Positions 9,853 through 16,164 of a DNA stretch of 18,881 nucleotides are shown in pieces (the stretch's first letter is position 1; every line of letters starts with the position of its first letter). Source of the stretch: an uncultured Burkholderiaceae bacterium (GTDB lineage: Bacteria > Pseudomonadota > Gammaproteobacteria > Burkholderiales > Burkholderiaceae_C); assembly GCA_938022295.1 (NCBI GenBank), contig CALIDR010000138.1, forward strand, positions 1 to 18,881. The letters are read 5' to 3'. Below the pieces are notes generated by a model that did no database searches, was not told the origin of the DNA, and saw nothing but the letters and a program-made list of their open reading frames with translations. A program made the position numbers and the translations under genes.

Positions 9853-10218
9853 ATGCGTCATTACGAAATCGTGCTGCTGATCCATCCGGACCAGAGCGAA
9901 CAAGTTCCGGCGATGCTGGAACGCTACAAGTCGCTGGTGACCAACGCCGGCGGCAAGGTGCACCGGGTCGAGGACTGGGGGCGGCGCCAGCTGGCCTATC
10001 ACATCCAGAAGCTCGCCAAGGCGCACTACCTGTGCCTGAACATCGAGTGCGGCAAGGAGACGCTCGACGAGCTCGAGACGGGCTTTCGCTTCAACGACGC
10101 CGTGCTGCGCCACCTGACGGTGGCCAAGAGCAAGGCCGAGACGGCGCCCTCGGTGATGATGAAGACGGTCGAGCGCGAGGAAGCGCGCAAGGCGTCGCAG
10201 CAGGAGGCCGCGGCCTGA
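9853..10218 (+). CDS. rpsF: 30S ribosomal protein bS6
   Basis: bS6 binds 16S rRNA together with bS18 in the platform of the small subunit. The 121-residue protein starts with MRHYEIVLLIHPDQSEQV and continues with the typical GGKVHRVEDWGRRQLAYHIQK (positions about 33-53) and a conserved FNDAVLRHLTV. A charged, Ala/Glu-rich tail from about residue 95 is usual for proteobacterial S6. The ATG follows a strong GAGGAG Shine-Dalgarno sequence. It heads the rpsF-priB-rpsR-rplI cluster, with its partner bS18 encoded two genes downstream. Identification is secure. Confidence 0.97.
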   Translation: MRHYEIVLLIHPDQSEQVPAMLERYKSLVTNAGGKVHRVEDWGRRQLAYHIQKLAKAHYLCLNIECGKETLDELETGFRFNDAVLRHLTVAKSKAETAPSVMMKTVEREEARKASQQEAAA

Positions 10219-10249
10219 GGACCGGGCCCGCACCGGCGGCCGCGCGCCC

Positions 10250-10531
10250 GTGAACCGGCTGGTTCTGAGCGCGACGCTGGTGCAGCGCTCGGCGTTGCGC
10301 TACACCCCCGCCGGCGTGCCGGCCTGCGACCTCGAGTTGCGGCACGAGTCGCAGGCCAGCGAAGCCGGGCTGCCGCGCCGCGTGTCGCTCGACATGCGGG
10401 CCGTGGCGCTGGGCGAGGTGGCGCAGCGCGTGGCGGCGCTGGCGCTGGGCAGCCCGGGCGAGTACGCCGGGTTCCTCGCCAGCGGACGCAACGGGCGCGG
10501 GGTCGTCTTCCACGTCACCGCCATCGATTGA
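10250..10531 (+). CDS. priB: Primosomal replication protein N (PriB)
   Basis: PriB is a small OB-fold single-strand DNA-binding protein that links PriA to DnaT/DnaB when stalled forks are restarted. The 93-residue product has the usual start MNRLVLSATLVQRSALRYTP, followed by AGVPACDLELRHES, a mid-protein VSLDMRAVALGEVA and the C-terminal GFLASGRNGRGVVFHVTAID. The start is GTG at 10250-10252, with no clear Shine-Dalgarno sequence nearby; a GAGGA lies about 30 bases upstream at the end of rpsF, so expression may depend on translation of rpsF. The position between rpsF and rpsR is the classic one in beta- and gammaproteobacteria and supports the call. An Ssb paralogue is the nearest alternative, but the length and place favour PriB. 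Confidence 0.94.
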   Translation: MNRLVLSATLVQRSALRYTPAGVPACDLELRHESQASEAGLPRRVSLDMRAVALGEVAQRVAALALGSPGEYAGFLASGRNGRGVVFHVTAID

Positions 10532-10588
10532 ACCGGGCGGCGCGCCCCGCGCTCGGCGCGCGCCGCCCACCGCATCCAGGAGATTCAC

Positions 10589-10879
10589 ATGGTCACGTCA
10601 CGAGGCAAGGGCAAGTCGGGCAAGGACCGCAAGCCCCGCCGCAGCCAGCAGTCGCTGCTGTTCCGTCGCAAGCGCTTCTGCCGCTTCACCGTCGCCGGCG
10701 TCGAAGAGATCGACTACAAGGACGTCGACACGCTGCGCGACTTCATCGGCGAGAACGGCAAGATCACCCCGGCGCGCCTGACCGGCACGCGCGCGTTCTA
10801 CCAGCGCCAGCTCAGCACCGCGATCAAGCGCGCCCGCTTCCTGGCGCTGCTGCCGTACACCGACCAGCACAAGGCCTGA
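10589..10879 (+). CDS. rpsR: 30S ribosomal protein bS18
   Basis: bS18 pairs with bS6 on the platform of the small subunit. The 96-residue protein has a basic, low-complexity N-terminus (GKGKSGKDRKPRRSQQ), then the conserved core RRKRFCRFTVAGVEEIDYKD (about 26-45), LRDFIGENGKITPARLTGT and the C-terminal RQLSTAIKRARFLALLPYTD. The N-terminal extension of about 20 residues relative to E. coli S18 is common in betaproteobacteria. A good AGGAG Shine-Dalgarno sequence precedes the ATG, and rplI follows after 13 bases. Confidence 0.97.
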   Translation: MVTSRGKGKSGKDRKPRRSQQSLLFRRKRFCRFTVAGVEEIDYKDVDTLRDFIGENGKITPARLTGTRAFYQRQLSTAIKRARFLALLPYTDQHKA

Positions 10880-10892
10880 GGAGGACGACGCC

Positions 10893-11345
10893 ATGCAAGT
10901 GATCCTGCTCGAGAAGGTCGCCAACCTCGGCAACCTGGGCGACGTCGTCAAGGTCAAGGACGGCTACGCGCGCAACTACCTGATCCCGACCAAGCAGGCG
11001 CGCCGCGCCACCGAGGCCGCGATCAAGGAATTCGAGGCCCGGCGCGCCGAACTGGAGAAGGTCGCCGCCGACAAGCTGGCGGCGGCGCAGGCGCTGGCCG
11101 AGAAGCTCGCCGGCAAGACGGTGCGCATCGCCCAGAAGGCCGGGGTCGACGGCCGGCTGTTCGGCTCGGTGACCAACGCCGACATCGCCGAGGCGCTGAA
11201 GAAGGCGGGGCTCGAGGTGCACAAGTCGCAGGTGCGGCTGCCGCACGGGCCGCTGAAGGCGATCGGCGAGTTCCCGGTGTCGATCGCGGTGCACCACGAC
11301 GTGGTCTCCGAGATCAGCGTCGTCGTCGTGGCCGAGGCCGACTGA
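10893..11345 (+). CDS. rplI: 50S ribosomal protein bL9
   Basis: bL9 is a two-domain protein at the base of the L1 stalk that helps keep the reading frame. The 150-residue product has the N-terminal rRNA-binding domain MQVILLEKVANLGNLGDVV and VKDGYARNYLIPTKQA (about 20-37). The long charged connecting helix spans roughly residues 42-75, and the C-terminal domain contains DGRLFGSVTNADIAEAL and PLKAIGEFPVSIAVHHDV. A GAGGAGG Shine-Dalgarno sequence precedes the ATG. It is the last gene before a strong intrinsic terminator, so the ribosomal operon most likely ends here. Confidence 0.98.
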   Translation: MQVILLEKVANLGNLGDVVKVKDGYARNYLIPTKQARRATEAAIKEFEARRAELEKVAADKLAAAQALAEKLAGKTVRIAQKAGVDGRLFGSVTNADIAEALKKAGLEVHKSQVRLPHGPLKAIGEFPVSIAVHHDVVSEISVVVVAEAD

Positions 11346-11374
11346 CGCCGCCGGCGCGCTGCCGGACAACTGCG

Positions 11375-11403
11375 AGGGCCGGCGCTGCCGGCCCTTCGTC
11401 TTT
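11375..11403 (+). terminator. Intrinsic terminator after rplI
   Basis: A perfect 9-base-pair inverted repeat, AGGGCCGGC / GCCGGCCCT, with loop GCT is followed by TTCGTCTTT. It lies 29 bases after the rplI stop and should close the rpsF operon before dnaB. Confidence 0.85.
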
Positions 11404-11443
11404 CCGCGATGGCGCCAGCGGTCGCCGCTGCTGCGGCGGTGGC

Positions 11444-11459
11444 GCGCAGCCCCCTTGTC
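11444..11459 (+). repeat. 16-base element shared with the 3' end of cysH (copy 1)
   Basis: GCGCAGCCCCCTTGTC here matches GCGCAGTCCCCTTGTC at 16125-16140 in 15 of 16 bases. Two copies in different contexts could be a short dispersed repeat or chance similarity. This copy lies in the noncoding space before dnaB. Confidence 0.3.
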
Positions 11460-11530
11460 CCCCTCGAGCGCACCGCTTGTCCACAGCGTCGTCCACCGCG
11501 GCTGGGGCGGCGATGCCCTACGATCGGCCG

Positions 11531-12955
11531 ATGAGCGAACGAACCGTGAGCGTCTCCCTCGTGGCCCCCGGCGCGGCAGCGCGCGACGACGAAGTCGCCC
11601 GGCTGCGCGTGCCGCCGCACTCGGCCGAGGCCGAGCAGAGCGTGCTCGGCGGCCTGCTGCTCGACAACGGCGCCTGGGACCGGGCGGCGGACCTGCTGCG
11701 CGACAGCGATTTCTACCGCTACGAGCACCGGCTGATCTACGCGGCGATCGGCAGCCTCGTCAACGCCGGCAAGCCGGCCGACGTCGTCACCGTCTTCGAG
11801 CAGCTGCAGAACCTGGGCAAGGCCGACGACTGCGGTGGCCTCGGCTACCTGAACGCGCTCGCGCAGAGCGTGCCGAGCGCGGCCAACCTGCGCCGCTACG
11901 CTGAGATCGTGCGCGAGCGGGCGATCCTGCGCAAGCTGATCGAGGCGAGCGACGAGATCGCGACCAACGCCTTCAACCCGCAGGGGCGGGCGGTGTCGCA
12001 GATCCTCGACGAGGCCGAGGGGCGCATCTTCAAGATCGGCGAGGAAGGCTCGCGCACGCAGCAGGGTTTCCAGAGCATGGACCAGCTCGTCGTGCAGCTG
12101 ATCGACCGCGTGACCGAGCTGCACGAGAACGGCGCCGAGGAGGTCACCGGCGTGCGCACCGGTTTCTACGACCTCGACCGCATGACGGCCGGCCTGCAGC
12201 CCGGCGACCTGATCGTGCTCGCGGCGCGGCCCTCGATGGGCAAGACGGCGTTCGCGCTCAACATCGCCGAGCACGTCGCGGTGCACGAGGGGCTGCCGGT
12301 GGTCGTGTTCTCGATGGAGATGAGCGCCTCACAGCTCGCGCTGCGCCTCGTGGGCTCGCTCGGGCGCATCGACCAGCAGCACCTGCGCACCGGGGCGCTG
12401 CGCGACGACGAGTGGAGCCGGCTGACCGAGGCGGTCGACAAGCTCGGCAAGGCGGCGATCTTCATCGACGAGACGCCGGCGCTGAACCCGGCCGAGCTGC
12501 GCGCGCGCGCGCGCCGCCAGGCGCGGCAGTGCGGGCGGCTCGGCCTGATCGTCGTCGACTACCTGCAGCTGATGAGCGGCACGAGCAGCACCACCGAGGA
12601 GAACCGCGCCACCGTGCTCGGCGAGATCTCGCGCGGCCTGAAGGCGCTGGCCAAGGAGCTGCAGTGCCCGGTGATCGCGCTGTCGCAGCTCAACCGCAGC
12701 GTCGAGAGCCGCAACGACAAGCGGCCGATGATGAGCGACCTGCGCGAGTCGGGCGCGATCGAGCAGGACGCCGACGTGATCATGTTCATCTACCGCGACG
12801 ATTACTACAACAAGGAGAGCAAGGAGCCGGGCGTGGCCGAGATCATCATCGGCAAGCAGCGCAACGGTCCCACCGGCGAGGTCAAGCTGACGTTCCTGAA
12901 GCCGCTGACGCGGTTCGACAATCTCGCGCCGGGCCACGGCGGCGCCGGCCACTGA
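11531..12955 (+). CDS. dnaB: Replicative DNA helicase DnaB
   Basis: DnaB is the hexameric 5'-3' helicase that unwinds DNA at the replication fork and recruits primase. From the ATG at 11531 it is 474 residues, like E. coli (471). The N-terminal domain begins at RVPPHSAEAEQSVLGGLLLD (26-45). After the linker the RecA-like domain shows Walker A ARPSMGKTA (232-240), FSMEMSASQLALRL, Walker B LIVVDYLQLMSG, SQLNRSVESR, and MMSDLRESGAIEQDADVIMF ahead of the closing GKQRNGPTGEVKLTFLKP. No intein interrupts the P-loop or other motifs. The start is uncertain: ATG at 11513, with a GGGGCGG sequence before it, would add six residues, and a TTG at 11477 is less likely. A TACGAT six bases before the 11531 ATG raises the possibility of a leaderless message. 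Confidence 0.96.
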   Translation: MSERTVSVSLVAPGAAARDDEVARLRVPPHSAEAEQSVLGGLLLDNGAWDRAADLLRDSDFYRYEHRLIYAAIGSLVNAGKPADVVTVFEQLQNLGKADDCGGLGYLNALAQSVPSAANLRRYAEIVRERAILRKLIEASDEIATNAFNPQGRAVSQILDEAEGRIFKIGEEGSRTQQGFQSMDQLVVQLIDRVTELHENGAEEVTGVRTGFYDLDRMTAGLQPGDLIVLAARPSMGKTAFALNIAEHVAVHEGLPVVVFSMEMSASQLALRLVGSLGRIDQQHLRTGALRDDEWSRLTEAVDKLGKAAIFIDETPALNPAELRARARRQARQCGRLGLIVVDYLQLMSGTSSTTEENRATVLGEISRGLKALAKELQCPVIALSQLNRSVESRNDKRPMMSDLRESGAIEQDADVIMFIYRDDYYNKESKEPGVAEIIIGKQRNGPTGEVKLTFLKPLTRFDNLAPGHGGAGH

Positions 12956-13001
12956 ACCCGCTCGCCGCGGCGCCGGCGTGACGCGCTGAAGACCCAAGAG
13001 G

Positions 13002-13059
13002 CGAATGACATTCGGTTTGGGAATAAGCAAACAAGAAGAAAGTAGTTCCCAACTATAAA
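13002..13059 (+). promoter_or_regulatory. CysB-like operator and promoter of the cysI operon
   Basis: This AT-rich island stands out from its GC-rich surroundings. It holds a perfect odd palindrome CGAATG-A-CATTCG (13002-13014) and an inverted repeat TTGGGAA (13017-13023) / TTCCCAA (13046-13052). GGAATAAG (13020-13027), whose complement CTTATTCC resembles a CysB half-site, overlaps the left arm. TATAAA (13054-13059) is a good -10 box with no -35 at normal spacing, as expected for an activator-dependent promoter. A LysR-type activator such as CysB, sensing sulfur limitation, is inferred from these motifs and from the cys genes downstream. The resulting leader would be short, about 17 bases. 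Confidence 0.6.
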
Positions 13060-13082
13060 GGCGCTGCCTACAGTGGCGCGCC

Positions 13083-14819
13083 ATGTACCGCTACACTGCC
13101 TTCGATCGCCGCCTCGTCCGCGAGCGTGCCGCCCAGTTCCGCGACCAGCTCGAGCGCCACCTGCGCGGCGAACTCGGCGAGGCCGAATTCCGCCCGCTTC
13201 GGCTGCAGAACGGCTGGTACGTCCAGCGCCACGCGCCGATGCTGCGCGTCGCGATCCCGTACGGCGAGCTGGCGAGCCGGCAGCTGCGCGTGCTGGCGCG
13301 CGTCGCGCGCGAGTTCGACCGCGTCGATGAAGGCCCGCACCGCGGCCGCGGCGGCTTCGCGCACTTCACGACGCGGCAGAACGCGCAGTTCAACTGGATC
13401 CCGCTCGCGCGCGCGGCCGACGTGATGGACCTGCTCGCCGAAGTCGACCTGCACGGCATCCAGACCAGCGGCAACTGCATCCGCAACATCACGACCGACG
13501 CGCTGGCCGGCATCGCGCCCGACGAGGAGGTCGACCCGCGCCCCTACGCCGAGCTGCTGCGCCAGTGGAGCACGCTGCACCCCGAGTTCGCGTTTCTGCC
13601 GCGCAAGTTCAAGATCGCGATCAGCGGCGCGCGCGAGGACCGCGCCGCCACCGCGTGGCACGACGTCGGCCTGCGACTCAGGCGCGACGCACAGGGCGCC
13701 GTCGGCTTCGAGGTCCACGCCGGCGGCGGCATGGGGCGCACGCCGGTGATCGCCACGCTCGCCCACCCGTTCGTGCCCTGGCGGCAGATCCTCGTCTACC
13801 TCGAGGCGATCGTGCGCGTCTACAACCGCTACGGGCGGCGCGACAACGCCTACAAGGCGCGGCTGAAGATCCTCGTCAGGGCCGAGGGTCAGCGCTTCTT
13901 CGACGCCGTGGCCGCCGAGTTCGACCGGATCTTGCGCCGCGACGTCGACGGCCAGGCGCAGTTGCTCACCGACGAGGAACTCGAGCGCGTCGCGGCGTCG
14001 TTTGCCGACCCCGCCGGCGTGCGGCCGGCGCGCGGCGGCTTCGAGCCGGGGCGGCACCTCGACGCCCCGCGGGGGTTCGTGCGCTGGCTCGAGCGCAACG
14101 TGCACGCGCACCGCGTGGCCGGCTACCGGGCGGTCACGCTGTCGCTCAAGTGCGCCGGCCAGGCGCCCGGTGACGTCACCGCCGAGCAGATGGAGGCCGC
14201 GGCGACGCTCGCCGACCGCTACAGCCTCGGCGAGATCCGCGTCACCCACGACCAGAACCTGCTGCTGCCGTGGGTGCGAGAGGCCGACCTCTACGCGGTG
14301 TGGCAGGCGGCCAAGGCGTGCGGCTTCGCGACGCCGAACGTCGGCCTGCTGACCGACCTCATCGCCTGCCCGGGCGGCGACTACTGCGCGCTGGCCAACG
14401 CGCGGTCGATCCCGGTCGCGGCGGCGATCGCCGAGCGGTTCGCCGACCTCGACGAACTGCTCGACATCGGCGACGTCGACCTGCACCTGAGCGGCTGCAT
14501 CAACAGCTGCGGCCACCACCACAGCGGCCACATCGGCATCCTCGGCGTCGACAAGGACGGGCAGGAGTGGTACCAGGTCACGGTGGGCGGCGCCGACGGC
14601 TCGGCGCTCGGCGGCCCGCCGGTGGCGGGCAGGGTGATCGGGCCGGCTTTCGCGGCCGACGAGGTGGCCGACGTCGTCGAGGCGCTAATCGAGACCTACC
14701 GCGACCTGCGCCGGCCGGGCGAGCGCTTCGTCGACACCGTGGGCCGGGTCGGGCTGGCGCCGTTCCGCGCGGCCGCCGACGAGGTGCGGCGCGCCACCGT
14801 CGAACTGCTGGCGGCCTGA
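13083..14819 (+). CDS. cysI: Assimilatory sulfite reductase hemoprotein (CysI; nitrite/sulfite reductase family)
   Basis: This 578-residue siroheme/[4Fe-4S] enzyme reduces sulfite to sulfide by six electrons in the cytoplasm. It has the duplicated ferredoxin-like and hemoprotein halves of the family. The first half contains GRGGFAHFTTRQNAQFNW, the HGIQTSGNCIRNITTD siroheme-region block and the FLPRKFKIAISG segment. The second half carries the four cluster cysteines, Cys429 and Cys435 in CPGGDYC and Cys472 and Cys476 in CINSCGHHHSGHIG. The family also includes ferredoxin-nitrite reductases; the downstream DUF934, cysH and cobA genes favour sulfite as substrate. No cysJ flavoprotein is encoded nearby, so the electron donor may be ferredoxin, possibly FdxA encoded downstream. 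The ATG is the only sensible start, with a poor Shine-Dalgarno sequence and the CysB-like promoter just upstream. Confidence 0.92.
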   Translation: MYRYTAFDRRLVRERAAQFRDQLERHLRGELGEAEFRPLRLQNGWYVQRHAPMLRVAIPYGELASRQLRVLARVAREFDRVDEGPHRGRGGFAHFTTRQNAQFNWIPLARAADVMDLLAEVDLHGIQTSGNCIRNITTDALAGIAPDEEVDPRPYAELLRQWSTLHPEFAFLPRKFKIAISGAREDRAATAWHDVGLRLRRDAQGAVGFEVHAGGGMGRTPVIATLAHPFVPWRQILVYLEAIVRVYNRYGRRDNAYKARLKILVRAEGQRFFDAVAAEFDRILRRDVDGQAQLLTDEELERVAASFADPAGVRPARGGFEPGRHLDAPRGFVRWLERNVHAHRVAGYRAVTLSLKCAGQAPGDVTAEQMEAAATLADRYSLGEIRVTHDQNLLLPWVREADLYAVWQAAKACGFATPNVGLLTDLIACPGGDYCALANARSIPVAAAIAERFADLDELLDIGDVDLHLSGCINSCGHHHSGHIGILGVDKDGQEWYQVTVGGADGSALGGPPVAGRVIGPAFAADEVADVVEALIETYRDLRRPGERFVDTVGRVGLAPFRAAADEVRRATVELLAA

Positions 14820-14824
14820 TGGCC

Positions 14825-14832
14825 GGGGAGGG
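14825..14832 (+). promoter_or_regulatory. Shine-Dalgarno sequence that decides the DUF934 start
   Basis: GGGGAGGG lies 7 bases before the ATG at 14840-14842. An earlier ATG at 14819-14821 overlaps the cysI stop as TGATG, but this ribosome-binding site lies inside the frame it would open, so the later start is preferred. Confidence 0.6.
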
Positions 14833-14839
14833 TCCGCCG

Positions 14840-15343
14840 ATGCGCTTCGTCGATCCCGGTCACGATGCCTGGCGCGCCGCGGGCGACGCCGCCGGCGTGC
14901 AGCCTGCGCCCGGGTGCCTGTTCACGCTCGCGCAGTGGCAGACGGTGCGCGAGCGCTGGCCGCACGACGTCGCGGCGGGCGTGAGCGTGCCCAACGACGC
15001 CGACGTCGAGGGCCTCGAGCCCGACCTGCCGCGGCTCGGGCTCGTCGTGCTGCGGTTCCCGGTGTGGACCGACGGCCGCGCCTACAGCCAGGCCCGGCTG
15101 CTGCGCGTGCGGCTGCGCTTCGCCGGCGAGGTGCGCGCCAGCGGCGAGGTGCTCGTCGACATGCTGCCGCTGCTGCACCGCACCGGGTTCGACGCCGTCG
15201 AGCTGCGTGCCGACCAGAGCCTCGATTCGGCGCAGCGGGCGCTGCGCTTCTTCGCCGGTCACTACCAGGGCGACGTCCACGAGCCGCGCCCGCGCTTCCG
15301 CCGCGAGCCGCACTTCGCGGCCTCGTCGTCACCACTGTCATGA
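14840..15343 (+). CDS. DUF934 protein, sulfur-assimilation companion of CysI
   Basis: This 167-residue protein belongs to the DUF934 family, found almost only beside cysI/cysH in proteobacteria and often annotated as an oxidoreductase-associated or CysX-like protein of unproven function. Recognisable blocks are WQTVRERWPHDVAAGVSVPNDADVEGL, then LGLVVLRFPVWTDGRAYSQA with LLRVRLRFAGEVRASGEVL, and the DMLPLLHRTGFDAVELR segment. It ends with FFAGHYQGDVHEPRPRFRR. It has no membrane segment or metal-binding cysteines, so a soluble accessory or regulatory role is more likely than catalysis; that is inference. An alternative start at 14819 would give 174 residues. Its stop overlaps the cysH ATG as ATGA. 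Confidence 0.85.
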   Translation: MRFVDPGHDAWRAAGDAAGVQPAPGCLFTLAQWQTVRERWPHDVAAGVSVPNDADVEGLEPDLPRLGLVVLRFPVWTDGRAYSQARLLRVRLRFAGEVRASGEVLVDMLPLLHRTGFDAVELRADQSLDSAQRALRFFAGHYQGDVHEPRPRFRREPHFAASSSPLS

Positions 15344-16164
15344 ACGCGATCGACCTCTACGCCTGCCCGAGCGCCGAGTACGGCGCCAGGCTCGCGCATG
15401 CCCAGGCCTTGCTCCAGGAGGTCGCGACCGCGTACCCCGGCCGCGCCGTGCAGGCGACCAGCCTCGGCGCCGAGGACATGGTCGTGACCGACCTGATCGC
15501 GCGCGCCGGACTGCCGATCGCGGTGGCCACGCTCGACACCGGCGCGCTGCACGACGAAACGCTGGCGCTGATCGGGCGCCTCGAGCGCCGCTACGGCGTG
15601 ACCGTCGAGGTCTTCCGGCCGCCGGCCGAGTCGGTGGTGCGGTTCGTCGCCCGCCACGGCGAGGACGCGATGTACCGCAGCGTCGAACTGCGCAAGGCCT
15701 GCTGCCACCTGCGCAAGCTCGAGCCGCTCGAACGCATGCTCGCCGGCCGCGACGCGTGGATCACCGGCCTGCGCCGGGAACAGAGCGACACCCGCGCCGA
15801 AGTGCCGTTGCGCGACCGCGACGCGCAGGGGCGGCTGAAGCTGAATCCGCTGGCCGACTGGACGTGGGGCGACGTGTGGCACCACATCGCCGCCCACGGC
15901 GTGCCGTACAACCCGCTGCACGACCGCTTCGTGCCGAGCATCGGCTGCGCTCCGTGCACGCGCGCGATCGCGGTCGGCGAGCCCTTCCGCGCCGGCCGCT
16001 GGTGGTGGGAAAGCGAAGGCCACAAGGAGTGTGGCCTTCACTTCGGCGAAGGCTCACATCGCGCCAGCGATGTGAAGGCCGCGGAAGCGGCCTGCCACAA
16101 CTCGACCGACGGCCCCCCGGAGGAGCGCAGTCCCCTTGTCGCGCCCGCCGAGGCGCTGCCGTGA
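15340..16164 (+). CDS. cysH: Assimilatory APS reductase with an extended C-terminal tail
   Basis: CysH reduces activated sulfate to sulfite with thioredoxin or glutaredoxin. The 274-residue product has SLGAEDMVVTDLI (41-53), the ATP-pyrophosphatase-like loop, and TLDTGALHDET (65-74). The cysteine pair Cys121-Cys122 and CAPC (203-206) provide the four ligands of a [4Fe-4S] cluster, which marks the APS-using (plant/Pseudomonas-like) type rather than the PAPS type. The catalytic cysteine is Cys231 in KECGLH. Family members usually end soon after this motif. Here about 40 more residues follow (from FGEGSHRASD onward), rich in Ala, Ser and Pro, and the DNA encoding the first part is a dense set of hairpins. 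The start overlaps DUF934 (ATGA) and the stop overlaps cobA (GTGA). No cysD/cysN lies in the cluster, so ATP sulfurylase must be encoded elsewhere. Confidence 0.94.
   Translation: MNAIDLYACPSAEYGARLAHAQALLQEVATAYPGRAVQATSLGAEDMVVTDLIARAGLPIAVATLDTGALHDETLALIGRLERRYGVTVEVFRPPAESVVRFVARHGEDAMYRSVELRKACCHLRKLEPLERMLAGRDAWITGLRREQSDTRAEVPLRDRDAQGRLKLNPLADWTWGDVWHHIAAHGVPYNPLHDRFVPSIGCAPCTRAIAVGEPFRAGRWWWESEGHKECGLHFGEGSHRASDVKAAEAACHNSTDGPPEERSPLVAPAEALP
16015..16099. repeat. Nested-palindrome array inside the 3' end of cysH
   Basis: Several perfect inverted repeats are packed into 85 bases. GAAGGCCACA / TGTGGCCTTC has a 5-base loop (16015-16039). TCACATCGC / GCGATGTGA has loop GCCA (16054-16075). 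GGCCGC / GCGGCC has loop GGAA (16077-16092). Longer-range pairs are also possible: GGCCTTCAC (16033-16041) with GTGAAGGCC (16072-16080), and TGTGGC (16030-16035) with GCCACA (16094-16099). The first hairpin covers the conserved catalytic KECGL codons; the others lie in the non-conserved tail. This looks like a REP/BIME-type palindromic unit or a strong mRNA structure. It is translated in frame. Confidence 0.65.
16125..16140 (+). repeat. 16-base element shared with the region before dnaB (copy 2)
   Basis: GCGCAGTCCCCTTGTC differs in one base from the copy at 11444-11459. This copy lies within the last codons of the cysH tail, just downstream of the hairpin array, and may be part of the same inserted unit. 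Confidence 0.3.

Noticed and set aside
11477..11530. TTG start for dnaB adding 18 residues
   Set aside because: The extra residues are low-complexity and not seen in DnaB proteins, no ribosome-binding site precedes the TTG, and the ATG at 11531 gives the usual length.
12230..12260. Possible intein in the dnaB P-loop region
   Set aside because: The P-loop and the following motifs read through without interruption, and the protein has normal length.
13068..14531. A 487-codon minus-strand frame opposite cysI
   Set aside because: cysI has all four cluster cysteines and siroheme motifs on the plus strand. The antisense frame has no domain and a Val/Arg/Asp-rich shadow composition.
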